From NCBI RefSeq assembly GCF_036226885.1, contig NZ_CP109028.1, positions 1 to 64,000 of the forward strand: DNA of 64,000 bases, in the 5' to 3' direction. Of the stretch, positions 8,014 through 16,068 are shown one piece after another. Every line of letters begins with the position of its first letter. Position 1 is the stretch's first letter. A program made the position numbers and the translations under genes. The notes beneath the pieces are model-generated. The model searched no databases. It worked only from the letters and a program-made list of their open reading frames with translations, and was not told the origin of the DNA. The DNA comes from Streptomyces sp. NBC_00663 (GTDB taxonomy: Bacteria; Actinomycetota; Actinomycetes; Streptomycetales; Streptomycetaceae).

Positions 8014-8391
8014 CTATGTGGCGGTCGGCCAGGTGCGCAGCTGGGTGGCGATCCTCGCGGTGGTGCAGGCAGGATCGCGGAGGAGGTCGCGTAGGGCCGT
8101 TGCGTTCTCTCGGGTGGGCTTGACGGGGATACCGGAGGCTTCCAGGTACATGACGCCCGTCGCCGCGGCTACCGCCATGTTGGAGCGTTCCAGCCAGCGG
8201 CAGCGGCCGAGGATGTGGATGAGGGCGGCGGCGCGGGCGTAGGGGCCGTCGTAGACCGGGTGGTCGAGGAGTTCGGCGCGGTGGGCGGCTACGGCGGCGA
8301 CCGGGATGCCGTAGTCGTCGGGCGCGGGGTCTCGGGCGCCGGCGAGTTCGGCGACTTGCAGGATCCAGGGGACGTCGATGTGCAGGTCCAT
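8014..8391 (-). CDS. Fic/Doc-type toxin component
   Basis: 125 residues starting MDLHIDVPWILQVAELAGARDP. It matches the short Streptomyces Fic-like toxin-antitoxin family, with a conserved core YARAAALIHILGRCRWLERSN. The canonical HxFx(D/E)GNKR motif of AMPylating Fic enzymes is only partly recognisable (H…RCRWLERSN), so the modification performed is uncertain. Its start overlaps the antitoxin stop by one base (TGATG), so the two are coupled. Confidence 0.75.
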   Translation of the reverse strand: MDLHIDVPWILQVAELAGARDPAPDDYGIPVAAVAAHRAELLDHPVYDGPYARAAALIHILGRCRWLERSNMAVAAATGVMYLEASGIPVKPTRENATALRDLLRDPACTTARIATQLRTWPTAT

Positions 8392-8630
8392 CAGGCGGCG
8401 TGCGCTCCCGAGGCGGTGCGGTCGGCGTCCTCGGCCTCGTCGAAGAGGGCCTGGTGTTCGTCGAGGAAGCGGCGGGCGGCCTCCAGGCCGCGGGCGCGCA
8501 GGCCGTCGGTGTCCTCGCGGACCAGGGCGGCGATGTAGTCGCCGACGCTCAGGCCACGGTCCTTGGCACGGGCCTTCGCGAGCTCGGCGACCTCGTCGTC
8601 TACGCGGGCGCCCAGTTGTGTCTTTGCCAT
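8391..8630 (-). CDS. Antitoxin of the Fic-type pair
   Basis: 79 residues, MAKTQLGARVDDEVAELAKARAKDRG…, with a ribbon-helix-helix-like N-terminus for DNA binding and an acidic C-terminal tail (DEHQALFDEAEDADRT) of the sort that wraps a toxin. The ATG at 8630 is used; longer extensions run through non-coding sequence containing the operator. It is the first gene of the pair and lies just downstream of a perfect inverted repeat, as expected for autorepression. Confidence 0.8.
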   Translation of the reverse strand: MAKTQLGARVDDEVAELAKARAKDRGLSVGDYIAALVREDTDGLRARGLEAARRFLDEHQALFDEAEDADRTASGAHAA

Positions 8631-8637
8631 GCCTGGA

Positions 8638-8655
8638 TGGTAACAGGTGTTACCA
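8638..8655. promoter_or_regulatory. Operator-like inverted repeat of the toxin-antitoxin operon
   Basis: TGGTAAC-AGGT-GTTACCA is a perfect 7+4+7 inverted repeat ending eight bases from the antitoxin start. Position and symmetry fit the antitoxin's own operator. It is also only 70-90 bases from the divergent TetR start, so it could affect that gene too. Confidence 0.65.
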
Positions 8656-8674
8656 GGTGGAGGGAGGATGGCTT

Positions 8675-8691
8675 GCCTAATGGGTTTAGGC
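8675..8691. promoter_or_regulatory. Inverted repeat before the TetR gene
   Basis: GCCTAA-TGGGT-TTAGGC, 6-bp arms, ends 36 bases before the TetR GTG. It is a candidate self-operator in a low-G+C stretch. Confidence 0.45.
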
Positions 8692-8727
8692 GGGGGGTTA
8701 AGGTATTTTGCTTTTTGGGGTGATGTC

Positions 8728-9306
8728 GTGGCGCGTGTGGGGCTGAGTGCTGAGCGGGTGGTGCTCGCCGGGGCCGAACTGGCCGATGAGGTCGGGTTTG
8801 AGCAGGTGACTGTTTCCGGCCTGGCTCGGGGGTTCGGGGTCACCGTCGCGAGTCTGTATTCGCATGTGCGGAACTCGCATGACCTCAAGGTGCGCATCGC
8901 GCTGCTCGCGCTGGAGGAGCTTGCCGATCGGGGGGCCGTCGCGCTTGCGGGGCGGGCCGGGAAGGATGCCCTGCGGGCGCTCGGGGATGTGTATCGGGAC
9001 TATGCGCGGGAGCATCCTGGGCGGTATGCGGCTGCTCAGTTGCGGCTCACGCCGGAGGAGGCGGCTCGTAGTGCGGGGGGACGGCATGCGTTGATGACTC
9101 GGGCCGTGTTGCGGGGGTACGACCTCGTGGAGCCTGAGCAGACGCATGCCGTCCGGTTGCTGGGCAGCACCTTCCACGGCTTTGTCAGCCTGGAGGCGCA
9201 GGGCGGGTTCAGTCACAGCGCTCCGGAGAGTTCGGAGAGCTGGGATCGGGTGATCGACGCCCTTGATGTGTTGTTGTGTGGCTGGCCCGGCCCTGCGCGG
9301 GACTGA
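8728..9306 (+). CDS. TetR-family regulator (WHG-type C-terminal domain)
   Basis: 192 residues. The N-terminal HTH is VSGLARGFGVTVASLYSHVRNSHDLK. The C-terminal part (…REHPGRYAAAQ…LLGSTFHGFVSLEAQGGFS) matches the TetR_C_33/WHG ligand domain. I chose the GTG at 8728, with GGGGTGAT before it. It is convergent with the ABBA prenyltransferase gene (seven bases apart) and divergent from the toxin-antitoxin pair, whose intergenic region has two palindromes. The effector is unknown. Confidence 0.85.
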   Translation: MARVGLSAERVVLAGAELADEVGFEQVTVSGLARGFGVTVASLYSHVRNSHDLKVRIALLALEELADRGAVALAGRAGKDALRALGDVYRDYAREHPGRYAAAQLRLTPEEAARSAGGRHALMTRAVLRGYDLVEPEQTHAVRLLGSTFHGFVSLEAQGGFSHSAPESSESWDRVIDALDVLLCGWPGPARD

Positions 9307-9313
9307 CGTCCGG

Positions 9314-10219
9314 TCAGCTTGCTGTGCGGATGCGGTCGTGGGCCGCTGAGGCCAGCTGGTGGTACGTGGCGAGTTTGTAGTACTCCTCGCTGCGGGACAG
9401 GGCCCCTGCGTAGACGAGGACTCGGTCGCCGTCGTAGGTGTACGGGGCGTTGGCTGCGAACTCGCCGAGCTTCGGCTCCAGGAGGGCGGGGAGGGCCCTG
9501 GGGTCCGTGGTGCGGGTGGAGAAGCTCAGGCGTTCCACCTTCGTGGAGTCCCAGCCGAAGGTGGGGTACAGCGCCGACGACGTCTCTATGAAGGAGAGCA
9601 GCTGCTCGCTGGGGTCCGGGAGGCCGAACTCGCGGATCAGGGAGAGAGCTGAGTCGCGGGTGACGTGCTCGGGGGACAGGCCGTTGAAGTAGAGGTTCCA
9701 GGTGCGGCGCGCGTAGTCGATCGCTATCGCGGAGACCTTGTTGTCCAGGCCGTGGGCGGCGAAGGTGCGCAGGTGTTCTTGCAGGCCGCTGGGGATGGAC
9801 GGCAGCTGGTCCGCCAGGCGGGCCGGGTCCTGGAGGTCGCTCAGCGGGAAGAAGACGTAGGCCTTGTTGAAACCGCCGTTGAGGCGGTGGTCGACGCCGT
9901 AGGACTGGATCGGGAAACGGGCCTGGATGTCCGCGAAGAGGGTGCGGATGGGGTGGTCCGTGTCGTCGACCAGGCCGTGGGTCAGGGCGCGGGTGTAGGG
10001 GTCGCCGGCGGCGGTGGGCATCGTGAAGTCGAAGGAGAGGTCTCCGATGTGGCCGCCGCTGGTGACCATGTTGAAGACGACGCTGCCGTCGGTGAGTACG
10101 TCCTGGAACGCGGTGAGGGCCGGCCACATGGCGTCACGTGAGCAGTCCACGCCCAGCAGGGCTGCTGCTTCTTCCACGGCCGCGTACAGGCGGGTTATGT
10201 CGGCTTCTCCGGACGTCAT
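9314..10219 (-). CDS. ABBA-type aromatic prenyltransferase
   Basis: 301 residues, the normal size of NphB/CloQ-family soluble prenyltransferases, which attach dimethylallyl or geranyl groups to aromatic rings in a beta-barrel active site. Family blocks visible are LYAAVEEAAALLGV, LSFDFTMPTAAGDPY, GGFNKAYVFFP and the C-terminal YAGALSRSEEYYKLATYHQ. The start at 10219 follows GGGGG; an upstream in-frame ATG at 10276 lacks an RBS. It is clearly paralogous to the enzyme at 36627 but much diverged. It lies next to a ferredoxin, away from the main cluster. The substrate is unknown; a phenazine or a dihydroxynaphthalene are both possible. Confidence 0.85.
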   Translation of the reverse strand: MTSGEADITRLYAAVEEAAALLGVDCSRDAMWPALTAFQDVLTDGSVVFNMVTSGGHIGDLSFDFTMPTAAGDPYTRALTHGLVDDTDHPIRTLFADIQARFPIQSYGVDHRLNGGFNKAYVFFPLSDLQDPARLADQLPSIPSGLQEHLRTFAAHGLDNKVSAIAIDYARRTWNLYFNGLSPEHVTRDSALSLIREFGLPDPSEQLLSFIETSSALYPTFGWDSTKVERLSFSTRTTDPRALPALLEPKLGEFAANAPYTYDGDRVLVYAGALSRSEEYYKLATYHQLASAAHDRIRTAS

Positions 10220-10319
10220 CGGGCCCCCAGGTGTGTGTCGGTGGAACGGCGGTCCTCCGCAGTTTCCGTTCCTCACCTTGGCTGGGGGTGGATGGCGGGT
10301 CGGGTCCGGCTTGGGCGCG

Positions 10320-10643
10320 TCAGTTCTGGCGTTCGGGGGTGTGGACTATCAGGCCGTCCATCGCCTCGGTGATCTTCAGGCGGCAGCTGAGGCGGCTGGT
10401 GGGGCGGCGGGGGCAGACGGTGTAGTCGAGCATGTAGTGCTCGTCGGGGTGTGGGGGGTCTGGTTTGTCGAGGGTGGTTTCGTCGACGTAGACGTGGCAG
10501 GTCGCGCACTGCATGTTGCCGCCGCACTGGGCGACGATGCCTTCTACGTCGTTGAGTTCGGCGGCGCGCATGACGGTCGTGCCGATGGGGGCGTCGAGGG
10601 TGCGTTCGGTGCCGTCGGCGGAGATGTACGTGATCTTGGGCAT
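10320..10643 (-). CDS. 2Fe-2S ferredoxin, adrenodoxin/putidaredoxin type
   Basis: 107 residues. The cluster ligands follow C-x5-C-x2-C-x37-C: Cys40, Cys46, Cys49 and Cys87, in CGGNMQCATC and SCRLK. This is the vertebrate-type ferredoxin that feeds electrons to P450s or Rieske oxygenases. It lies 100 bases upstream of the prenyltransferase on the same strand, so it may be co-transcribed with it. No ferredoxin reductase or P450 is encoded in the window, so its partner must be elsewhere. The start at 10643 fits the family length. Confidence 0.9.
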   Translation of the reverse strand: MPKITYISADGTERTLDAPIGTTVMRAAELNDVEGIVAQCGGNMQCATCHVYVDETTLDKPDPPHPDEHYMLDYTVCPRRPTSRLSCRLKITEAMDGLIVHTPERQN

Positions 10644-10824
10644 GTGGACCCCAGTGAAGAGGCGTGGAGGATCGCTTGAGAGTCGGTGGGGACGCGACAC
10701 CTCTCCGGCTCTTCAGCTCGCCGCCCGGCAATACGGCGCGGGGCGGGCGGGGAAGGGCAGTGAACGTACCAGAGGACTTTGGGCGGGCCAAGTCCAGTTC
10801 TGCTTGAGGATCGGTCGAGAGGGT

Positions 10825-11742
10825 CTAGGGATTTGGTCGGCGGGGGTCCGGTAGGCGGTGGGTCATGAAGGGGCGGGATGTGATGAATTCCCGGAATTTC
10901 ACGGCCGCTTCGGAGAGGTAGGCGTCGCGGCGCCAGACCAGGGTGAGGACGCGGTGGCAGGCGGGGGCGTCCAGGTGGACCCAGGCGACGGGGACGCGGG
11001 TGTCGGTGCCGGCCTGGCGGGACATCGCCGGGATGAGGCCGATGCCGAGGCCCGCACTGATGAGGACCTGGCTGGCGCCGGGCTCGTCGCCCTCGCAGGA
11101 GATCACCGGGGTGTGGCCCTCGGAGGCGAACAGGCGGTCCAGCAGGGCGCGTTGCCAGTGGCTCCTGCGGGTGGTGACGAAGGGCTCGTCGGCGATCTCG
11201 GGGATCGTCACGCTGTCGCGTCCGTCCAGCCAGTGACCTCGGGGAACGGCCAGCAGGACCTCCTCCCGGGTGAGTTCGAGGGAGTCCAGGTGGGGGTCGT
11301 TCAGGTGCTGCGAGGCTACGCAGAAGTCGACCTCGCCCGCGCGTAGTTGGCGTTCCATCTCCTCCGCGTTGGACTGGAAGAGGCGGACCTCGGCGCGGGG
11401 GTGGGCCAGGCGGAAGCTGCCGAGGACCGTGGTGATCGTCAGGAGGGTCTCGCAGGCGATGCCGACCCGGCCCAGGCCCAGGTCACCGGCCTCGCGGACG
11501 GCTCTGACGCCGTCGTCGAGCTCGCTGAGGGTGCGGTCGACGTGGCGCAGGAACATGGTGCCGCCGGCGTTGAGTTTGATGCCGCGGCCGTGGCGCTCGA
11601 ACAGCGGGGAGCCCAACTCGGCCTCAAGGCGGGCAATAGTGCGGCTGAGCGAGGGTTGGGCGATGCCCAGTTCCTCCGCGGCGCGGCTCATGTGCTCGAA
11701 ACGGGCGACGGTCTGGAAGTAGCGCAACTGAAGCAGATCCAC
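10825..11742 (-). CDS. LysR-family transcriptional regulator
   Basis: 305 residues. The N-terminal winged HTH is LRYFQTVARFEHMSRAAEELGIAQPSLSRTIARLEAELG. A LysR substrate domain follows from about residue 90 (IACETLLTITTVLGSF… GLGIGLIPAMSRQ). Translation starts at a GTG (11742). It is divergent from cydA with about 200 bases between, the usual layout for a LysR protein controlling its neighbour. It may therefore control cytochrome bd oxidase, but I see no clear redox-regulator box and the effector is unknown. Confidence 0.9.
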   Translation of the reverse strand: MDLLQLRYFQTVARFEHMSRAAEELGIAQPSLSRTIARLEAELGSPLFERHGRGIKLNAGGTMFLRHVDRTLSELDDGVRAVREAGDLGLGRVGIACETLLTITTVLGSFRLAHPRAEVRLFQSNAEEMERQLRAGEVDFCVASQHLNDPHLDSLELTREEVLLAVPRGHWLDGRDSVTIPEIADEPFVTTRRSHWQRALLDRLFASEGHTPVISCEGDEPGASQVLISAGLGIGLIPAMSRQAGTDTRVPVAWVHLDAPACHRVLTLVWRRDAYLSEAAVKFREFITSRPFMTHRLPDPRRPNP

Positions 11743-11940
11743 GGTCCACCTTCACCTATAACTGTCGAGGCATCGTCACATGGCAAAACCGGTCTTGGAA
11801 ATGCATGAGTGTTGTTCTCTACCGTCTTTCCGGGGCCACCGCACAGGTGGCGGGCTTCACCGCCCGATGCCTGTACACGCGACGCGAGGGTCCCGCACTT
11901 CTGTCCTTGTCCCGCCGCCCTCCCTCAGGAAGGTCGCACC

Positions 11941-13242
11941 ATGAGCGCTGCGGAGCTGGCCCGACTCCAGTTCGCGGCCACCACCGGTATCCACTGGCTG
12001 TTCGTGATCCTCACCATGGGGCTCGTCCCCCTGGTCGCGTTCATGCACACCAGGGCCGCATATACCCGTGATCCCGCCAAGAGGGCTGTCCGGGAGCGCA
12101 TGACGCGCTTCTGGGGGCAGCTCTACGTCATCAACTACGCGGTCGGTATCGTCACCGGCCTTGTCATGGAGTTCCAGTTCGGCCTGAGCTGGAGCGGACT
12201 GAGCAAGTTCGCCGGGAACGTCTTCGGCGCTCCCCTAGCGCTGGAGACGCTCATCGCGTTCTTCGCCGAGTCCACCTTCCTCGGAATGTGGATCTTCGGC
12301 TGGGGCCGGCTGCGGCGCGGCGTGCACGTCACGCTGATCTGGCTGGTCGCCCTGACCGCGTACGCCTCCGCGTACTGGATCCTCATCGCCAACGGCTTCA
12401 TGCAGCACCCGGTCGGCTACGAAGTGCGCGGCGGTGTCGCCTACTTGACCGACTTCGGGGCGCTGCTGACCAACGAGATGTCACTGGTCGCCCTCGCCCA
12501 CATCGTGCTGGCCGCGCTGACGACGGGCGGTCTGTTCGTCGCCGGCGTCAGTTGCTTCCACTTCCTTCGGGGAACGAAGGAGACGGAGCTGTTCCGTTCC
12601 TCGCTGCGGCTGGGTACGTGGGTGGCGATGCTCGCCTCGTTCTTCGTCGTCGTCGTGGGTGAGTTGCAGCGTCCGATCATCGAGCGGACCCAGCCGATGA
12701 AGAACGCCGTGCTGGAGAACTCCGGCGTCGCCGAGGTTCAGCGGCGGCTGGTGGAGCAGTTCGGTCCCGGCGACTACGTGCCGCCGGAGGGCTGGATCCA
12801 CCTGTCGATGAACGCCATGACCATCATCGGCAACACGATCTCGACCATCACCTTCATCGCCGTGTTCCTGCTGTGGAAGGACCGGCTGGTGCGGTGGCGT
12901 CCCATGGCCTGGCTGATGGTGGCGGTCATCCCGTTCGCCTTCCTCGCCTCGGTGGCCGGCTGGGTGGTGCGCGAGGTCGGGCGCCAGCCCTGGATCGTCT
13001 ACGGCCATCTGACGGTCGAGGACGCCCTGTCCCACGTCAGCAGGGCCTCGTTGATCGTGTCCTGCACGGTGTTCATCGCCATCTTCGTGGGGCTCGCGGT
13101 GACGAACTGGACGCTGATCGCCCGGTTCGCCGTACGCGGTCCTGACGCCACCCAGCTCGGCGTCACCGAGCCGCTTCCCGAGGGTCTGCCCGAGCAGCCC
13201 ACGGGCGGCGCCGACGACAAGCGGCCGGTCCCGGCTTTCTAG
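11941..13242 (+). CDS. cydA: Cytochrome bd ubiquinol/menaquinol oxidase subunit I
   Basis: 433 residues, integral membrane, carrying the haem b558, b595 and d sites of the high-affinity quinol oxidase. Visible features are the early haem histidine in TTGIHWLFV, the quinol-loop histidine region LAHIVLAALTTGG, GWIHLSMNAMT and the invariant GRQPW. The length fits the short-Q-loop class of Gram-positives. The ATG at 11941 follows AGGAAGG; codons further upstream do not resemble CydA. It is the first gene of cydABDC. No palindromic Rex-type box was recognised in the 200-base leader. Confidence 0.95.
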   Translation: MSAAELARLQFAATTGIHWLFVILTMGLVPLVAFMHTRAAYTRDPAKRAVRERMTRFWGQLYVINYAVGIVTGLVMEFQFGLSWSGLSKFAGNVFGAPLALETLIAFFAESTFLGMWIFGWGRLRRGVHVTLIWLVALTAYASAYWILIANGFMQHPVGYEVRGGVAYLTDFGALLTNEMSLVALAHIVLAALTTGGLFVAGVSCFHFLRGTKETELFRSSLRLGTWVAMLASFFVVVVGELQRPIIERTQPMKNAVLENSGVAEVQRRLVEQFGPGDYVPPEGWIHLSMNAMTIIGNTISTITFIAVFLLWKDRLVRWRPMAWLMVAVIPFAFLASVAGWVVREVGRQPWIVYGHLTVEDALSHVSRASLIVSCTVFIAIFVGLAVTNWTLIARFAVRGPDATQLGVTEPLPEGLPEQPTGGADDKRPVPAF

Positions 13243-13259
13243 AGGGAGAGTTGAGCGAG

Positions 13260-14294
13260 ATGTCTCTGGAGATCGCCTGGTTGGGCCTGCTGGGCCTGAT
13301 GCTCGCCGGGTACTTCGTGCTCGGTGGATACGACTACGGCGCACAGATGCTGCACCCCTTCCTCCGCGACGGAAGCGAGGAGGAGGCGCGGGCCGAGAAA
13401 CCTGCGGGCGGTAATGCCGCGCTGGACGCCATCGCGCCGTTCTTCCTCGGCAACGAGGTGTGGCTGGTGGCCTTCGCCGGGGTGATGTTCGGTGCCTTCC
13501 CGCATCTGGAGGGCACCCTGCTGTCCGGGCTTTACCCGCTGATCGTGGCGATTCTGGCCGGGCTGGTGCTCGGCAACGCGGCGGTGCAGCTGCGCCGGCG
13601 GGCCCGTGGGGCCCGGAGCCGGCAAGTGTGGGACGCGCTGGTCGTGTTCGGCGGTGCGGTGCCCGCACTGTGCTGGGGGCTGGTGGTGGGGCTGCTGCTG
13701 CACGGAGTGCCGCGGCGGGCCGACGGCAGCTTCCACGTCGGGTTCGGCGAGGTGTTCTCGCCGTTCGTGCTGGTGTGCGGGATCGCCACGATCCTGCTCT
13801 TCGCCGCGCACGGCGCCGGCTTCGTCGCCATCCGGTCGGAGTCCGAAATGGCTGCGAAGGCACGGGAGTTGGGTGCCACGTTGCTGGTGGGTGCCGGGGG
13901 CGCGGCCGTTGTCGCGCTGCTGCTCACCTTCTTCGGCTCGGGCGCCTCGATGACCAATCGCGGGGTGTCGGGAGTCATCGCCGGAGCCCTTGTGGTGGCG
14001 CTCGCTGTCGCCTGGCGGTCTTTCACCGGCGGGCATGAGGTGCGGGCGTTCGTGGCGACCTGCTGTGCGACCGCGCTGCCGGTGCTGCTGGTGGGGGCGG
14101 GGCACTACCCGTATCTGCTGATCAGCTCGGCCGGGCACGGCCTCGACATCCACGACGCCGTCACCGACGACGCCACCTTGAAGATCCTCAGCGTGTTCGG
14201 GGTGCTGGTGGTGCCGACGATCCTCGCGTACCAGGCGTGGAGCTGGTGGGCGTTCCGCGGCCGTACGGGCGTTCGCCACCCCAGCTACTTCTGA
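13260..14294 (+). CDS. cydB: Cytochrome bd oxidase subunit II
   Basis: 344 residues with eight or nine hydrophobic helices. The family N-terminus GYFVLGGYDYGAQML and NEVWLVAFAGVMFGAFP are both present. It pairs with CydA in the membrane. It starts 17 bases after cydA. A TTG at 13251 in the same frame is possible, but the ATG at 13260 has better spacing from GGGAG. Confidence 0.95.
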   Translation: MSLEIAWLGLLGLMLAGYFVLGGYDYGAQMLHPFLRDGSEEEARAEKPAGGNAALDAIAPFFLGNEVWLVAFAGVMFGAFPHLEGTLLSGLYPLIVAILAGLVLGNAAVQLRRRARGARSRQVWDALVVFGGAVPALCWGLVVGLLLHGVPRRADGSFHVGFGEVFSPFVLVCGIATILLFAAHGAGFVAIRSESEMAAKARELGATLLVGAGGAAVVALLLTFFGSGASMTNRGVSGVIAGALVVALAVAWRSFTGGHEVRAFVATCCATALPVLLVGAGHYPYLLISSAGHGLDIHDAVTDDATLKILSVFGVLVVPTILAYQAWSWWAFRGRTGVRHPSYF

Positions 14295-14328
14295 GCAGCG
14301 GCCGTACGGGAAGGGGAAGGGGTCCGGG

Positions 14329-16068
14329 ATGAAACCGGTCGAACGTCGGCTGATGCGGGAACTTCCGGTGCTGCGGCGCCACTTGGCGAACTCGACGGCC
14401 CTCGCGCTGCTCGGCGCGGGGCTCGTCGTCGGCCAGGTGACCCTGCTGGCGACGGTGCTCGCGGACGGGTTCGGCGGGCACACGGTCGCCTTCGGGACGC
14501 TGGCCGCGCTGGCTGCCGTGGTCGTGGGACGGGCGCTGCTGGCGTGGGCGCGCGGTGTGCTCGCGCAGCGTGCCGCGTCCGGCGCCAAGCACGTGCTGCG
14601 CGAGCGGCTCACCGACCGGCTCGGCCAGGCGGCGCCGCTCAGGCTCGCGGCGGGCCGGCACGGGGAGACGGCCACCTTGCTCACCCGTGGCCTCGACACC
14701 CTGGACCCGTACGTCACCGGGGCGCTGCCCACGATGGCCGCCGCCGGTGTCGTACCGGTCGCGGTCGTCGGGTGGCTGTTCGCGACGGACTGGACCTCGG
14801 CACTGATCGTCGTCGTGACCCTGCCGCTGATCCCGGTGTTCGGGGCGCTGGTCGGCATGCACACCGCCCGGCGCACCGCGCGGCAGTGGCGGTTGCTGGC
14901 GCGGCTCGGCGGTCATTTCCTGGACGTCGTGGCCGGGTTGCCGACGCTGCGGGCGTTCGGGCGGGACCACTACCAGGCGGGGCGGGTCGGTGAGATGGCC
15001 GACGCGCACCGGCGGGCCACGATGCGGACGCTGCGGGTGGCGTTCCTGTCGTCGTTCGTGCTGGAGACGGTCGCGACCTTGTCGGTGGCGCTGGTCGCGG
15101 TGCCGGTCGGGCTGCGGCTGCTGGACGGCCACCTGGATCTGCGGACGGCGCTGATCGTGCTGTTCCTGACGCCCGAGGCGTATCTGCCGCTGCGGGCGAT
15201 GGGGGCCGCGTTCCACGAGAGCGCCGAGGGGGTCACGGTGGCCGAGCAGGTCTTCGCGGTCCTCGACGAGGGCGAGGACCGCGGTGCGCGGTCGGATGAG
15301 CGGATCGCGGTGCCCGAGGTGCGTGCCGTGTCGGTACGGCTCGACGGCGTCGGCGTCGTCTATCCGGGGCGCGCGGCAGCGGCCCTGGACCGGGTCTCGC
15401 TGCATGTGCGGCCCGGGGAGCACATCGCCCTGGTCGGGCCCAGCGGGGCCGGAAAGTCCACGCTGCTGGCCCTGCTGCTCGGCTTCACCCAGCCCTCTAC
15501 GGGCCGCATCACGGTCGGCGGCATCGACCTGGACCGCCTGGACGCCGACGAGTGGCGCGAGCGGCTGGCCTGGGTGCCACAACGGCCCCATCTGTTCGCG
15601 GCGTCCGTCGCCGACAACATCCGCCTCGGACGGCCCGACGCGAGCGACGCCGAGGTACGGCAGGCCGCCCGCGACGCACACGCCGACGCGTTCATCGAGG
15701 CGCTGCCGCGCGGCTACGACACCCCGCTCGGCGAGCACGGCGCGGGACTGTCCGCCGGCCAGCGCCAGCGCATCGCGATCGCCCGGGCCTTCCTCAAGGA
15801 CGCCCCCATCCTGCTGCTCGACGAACCGACCGCCCACCTCGACCCCGACAGCGAGGCCGCCGTCACCCACGCCACGGTGCGGCTCATGCGCGGGCGCACC
15901 GCGATCGTGGTGGCCCACCGCACCAGCCTGCTGCCGTACGCCGACCGGATCGTCACGATGAGGGGCGGGCGGGTCGACTCGGACGTGGGCACGATGGTGA
16001 CCCGGCACGCCCTCAGTGACCTCGTCTCGTCCCAACTGGTGCCCGTAGAAGGGCCGGTGGCCTCATGA
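14329..16068 (+). CDS. cydD: ABC exporter subunit CydD for cytochrome bd assembly
   Basis: 579 residues, membrane domain followed by an ATPase. Walker A is GPSGAGKST, the signature is LSAGQRQRIAIARAF, and Walker B is ILLLDEPTAHLD. CydDC exports glutathione/cysteine or handles haem and is needed to assemble the bd oxidase. In many actinomycetes cydD and cydC are fused; here they are separate, with the stop overlapping the next start by four bases. Confidence 0.92.
   Translation: MKPVERRLMRELPVLRRHLANSTALALLGAGLVVGQVTLLATVLADGFGGHTVAFGTLAALAAVVVGRALLAWARGVLAQRAASGAKHVLRERLTDRLGQAAPLRLAAGRHGETATLLTRGLDTLDPYVTGALPTMAAAGVVPVAVVGWLFATDWTSALIVVVTLPLIPVFGALVGMHTARRTARQWRLLARLGGHFLDVVAGLPTLRAFGRDHYQAGRVGEMADAHRRATMRTLRVAFLSSFVLETVATLSVALVAVPVGLRLLDGHLDLRTALIVLFLTPEAYLPLRAMGAAFHESAEGVTVAEQVFAVLDEGEDRGARSDERIAVPEVRAVSVRLDGVGVVYPGRAAAALDRVSLHVRPGEHIALVGPSGAGKSTLLALLLGFTQPSTGRITVGGIDLDRLDADEWRERLAWVPQRPHLFAASVADNIRLGRPDASDAEVRQAARDAHADAFIEALPRGYDTPLGEHGAGLSAGQRQRIAIARAFLKDAPILLLDEPTAHLDPDSEAAVTHATVRLMRGRTAIVVAHRTSLLPYADRIVTMRGGRVDSDVGTMVTRHALSDLVSSQLVPVEGPVAS

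Noticed and set aside
9314..10219. Firm assignment as the phenazine prenyltransferase of endophenazine biosynthesis
   Set aside because: Family membership is clear, but sequence alone does not show the substrate and the gene is 37 kb from the phenazine operon.
10825..11742. LysR protein as pathway regulator of the naphthoquinone/phenazine cluster
   Set aside because: It is divergent from cydA and 25 kb from the cluster, so local control of cytochrome bd is more likely.
13239..16035. Long minus-strand frames opposite cydB and cydD
   Set aside because: Histidine/arginine/glutamine-rich antisense of strongly conserved cytochrome bd genes, with no RBS or domain.
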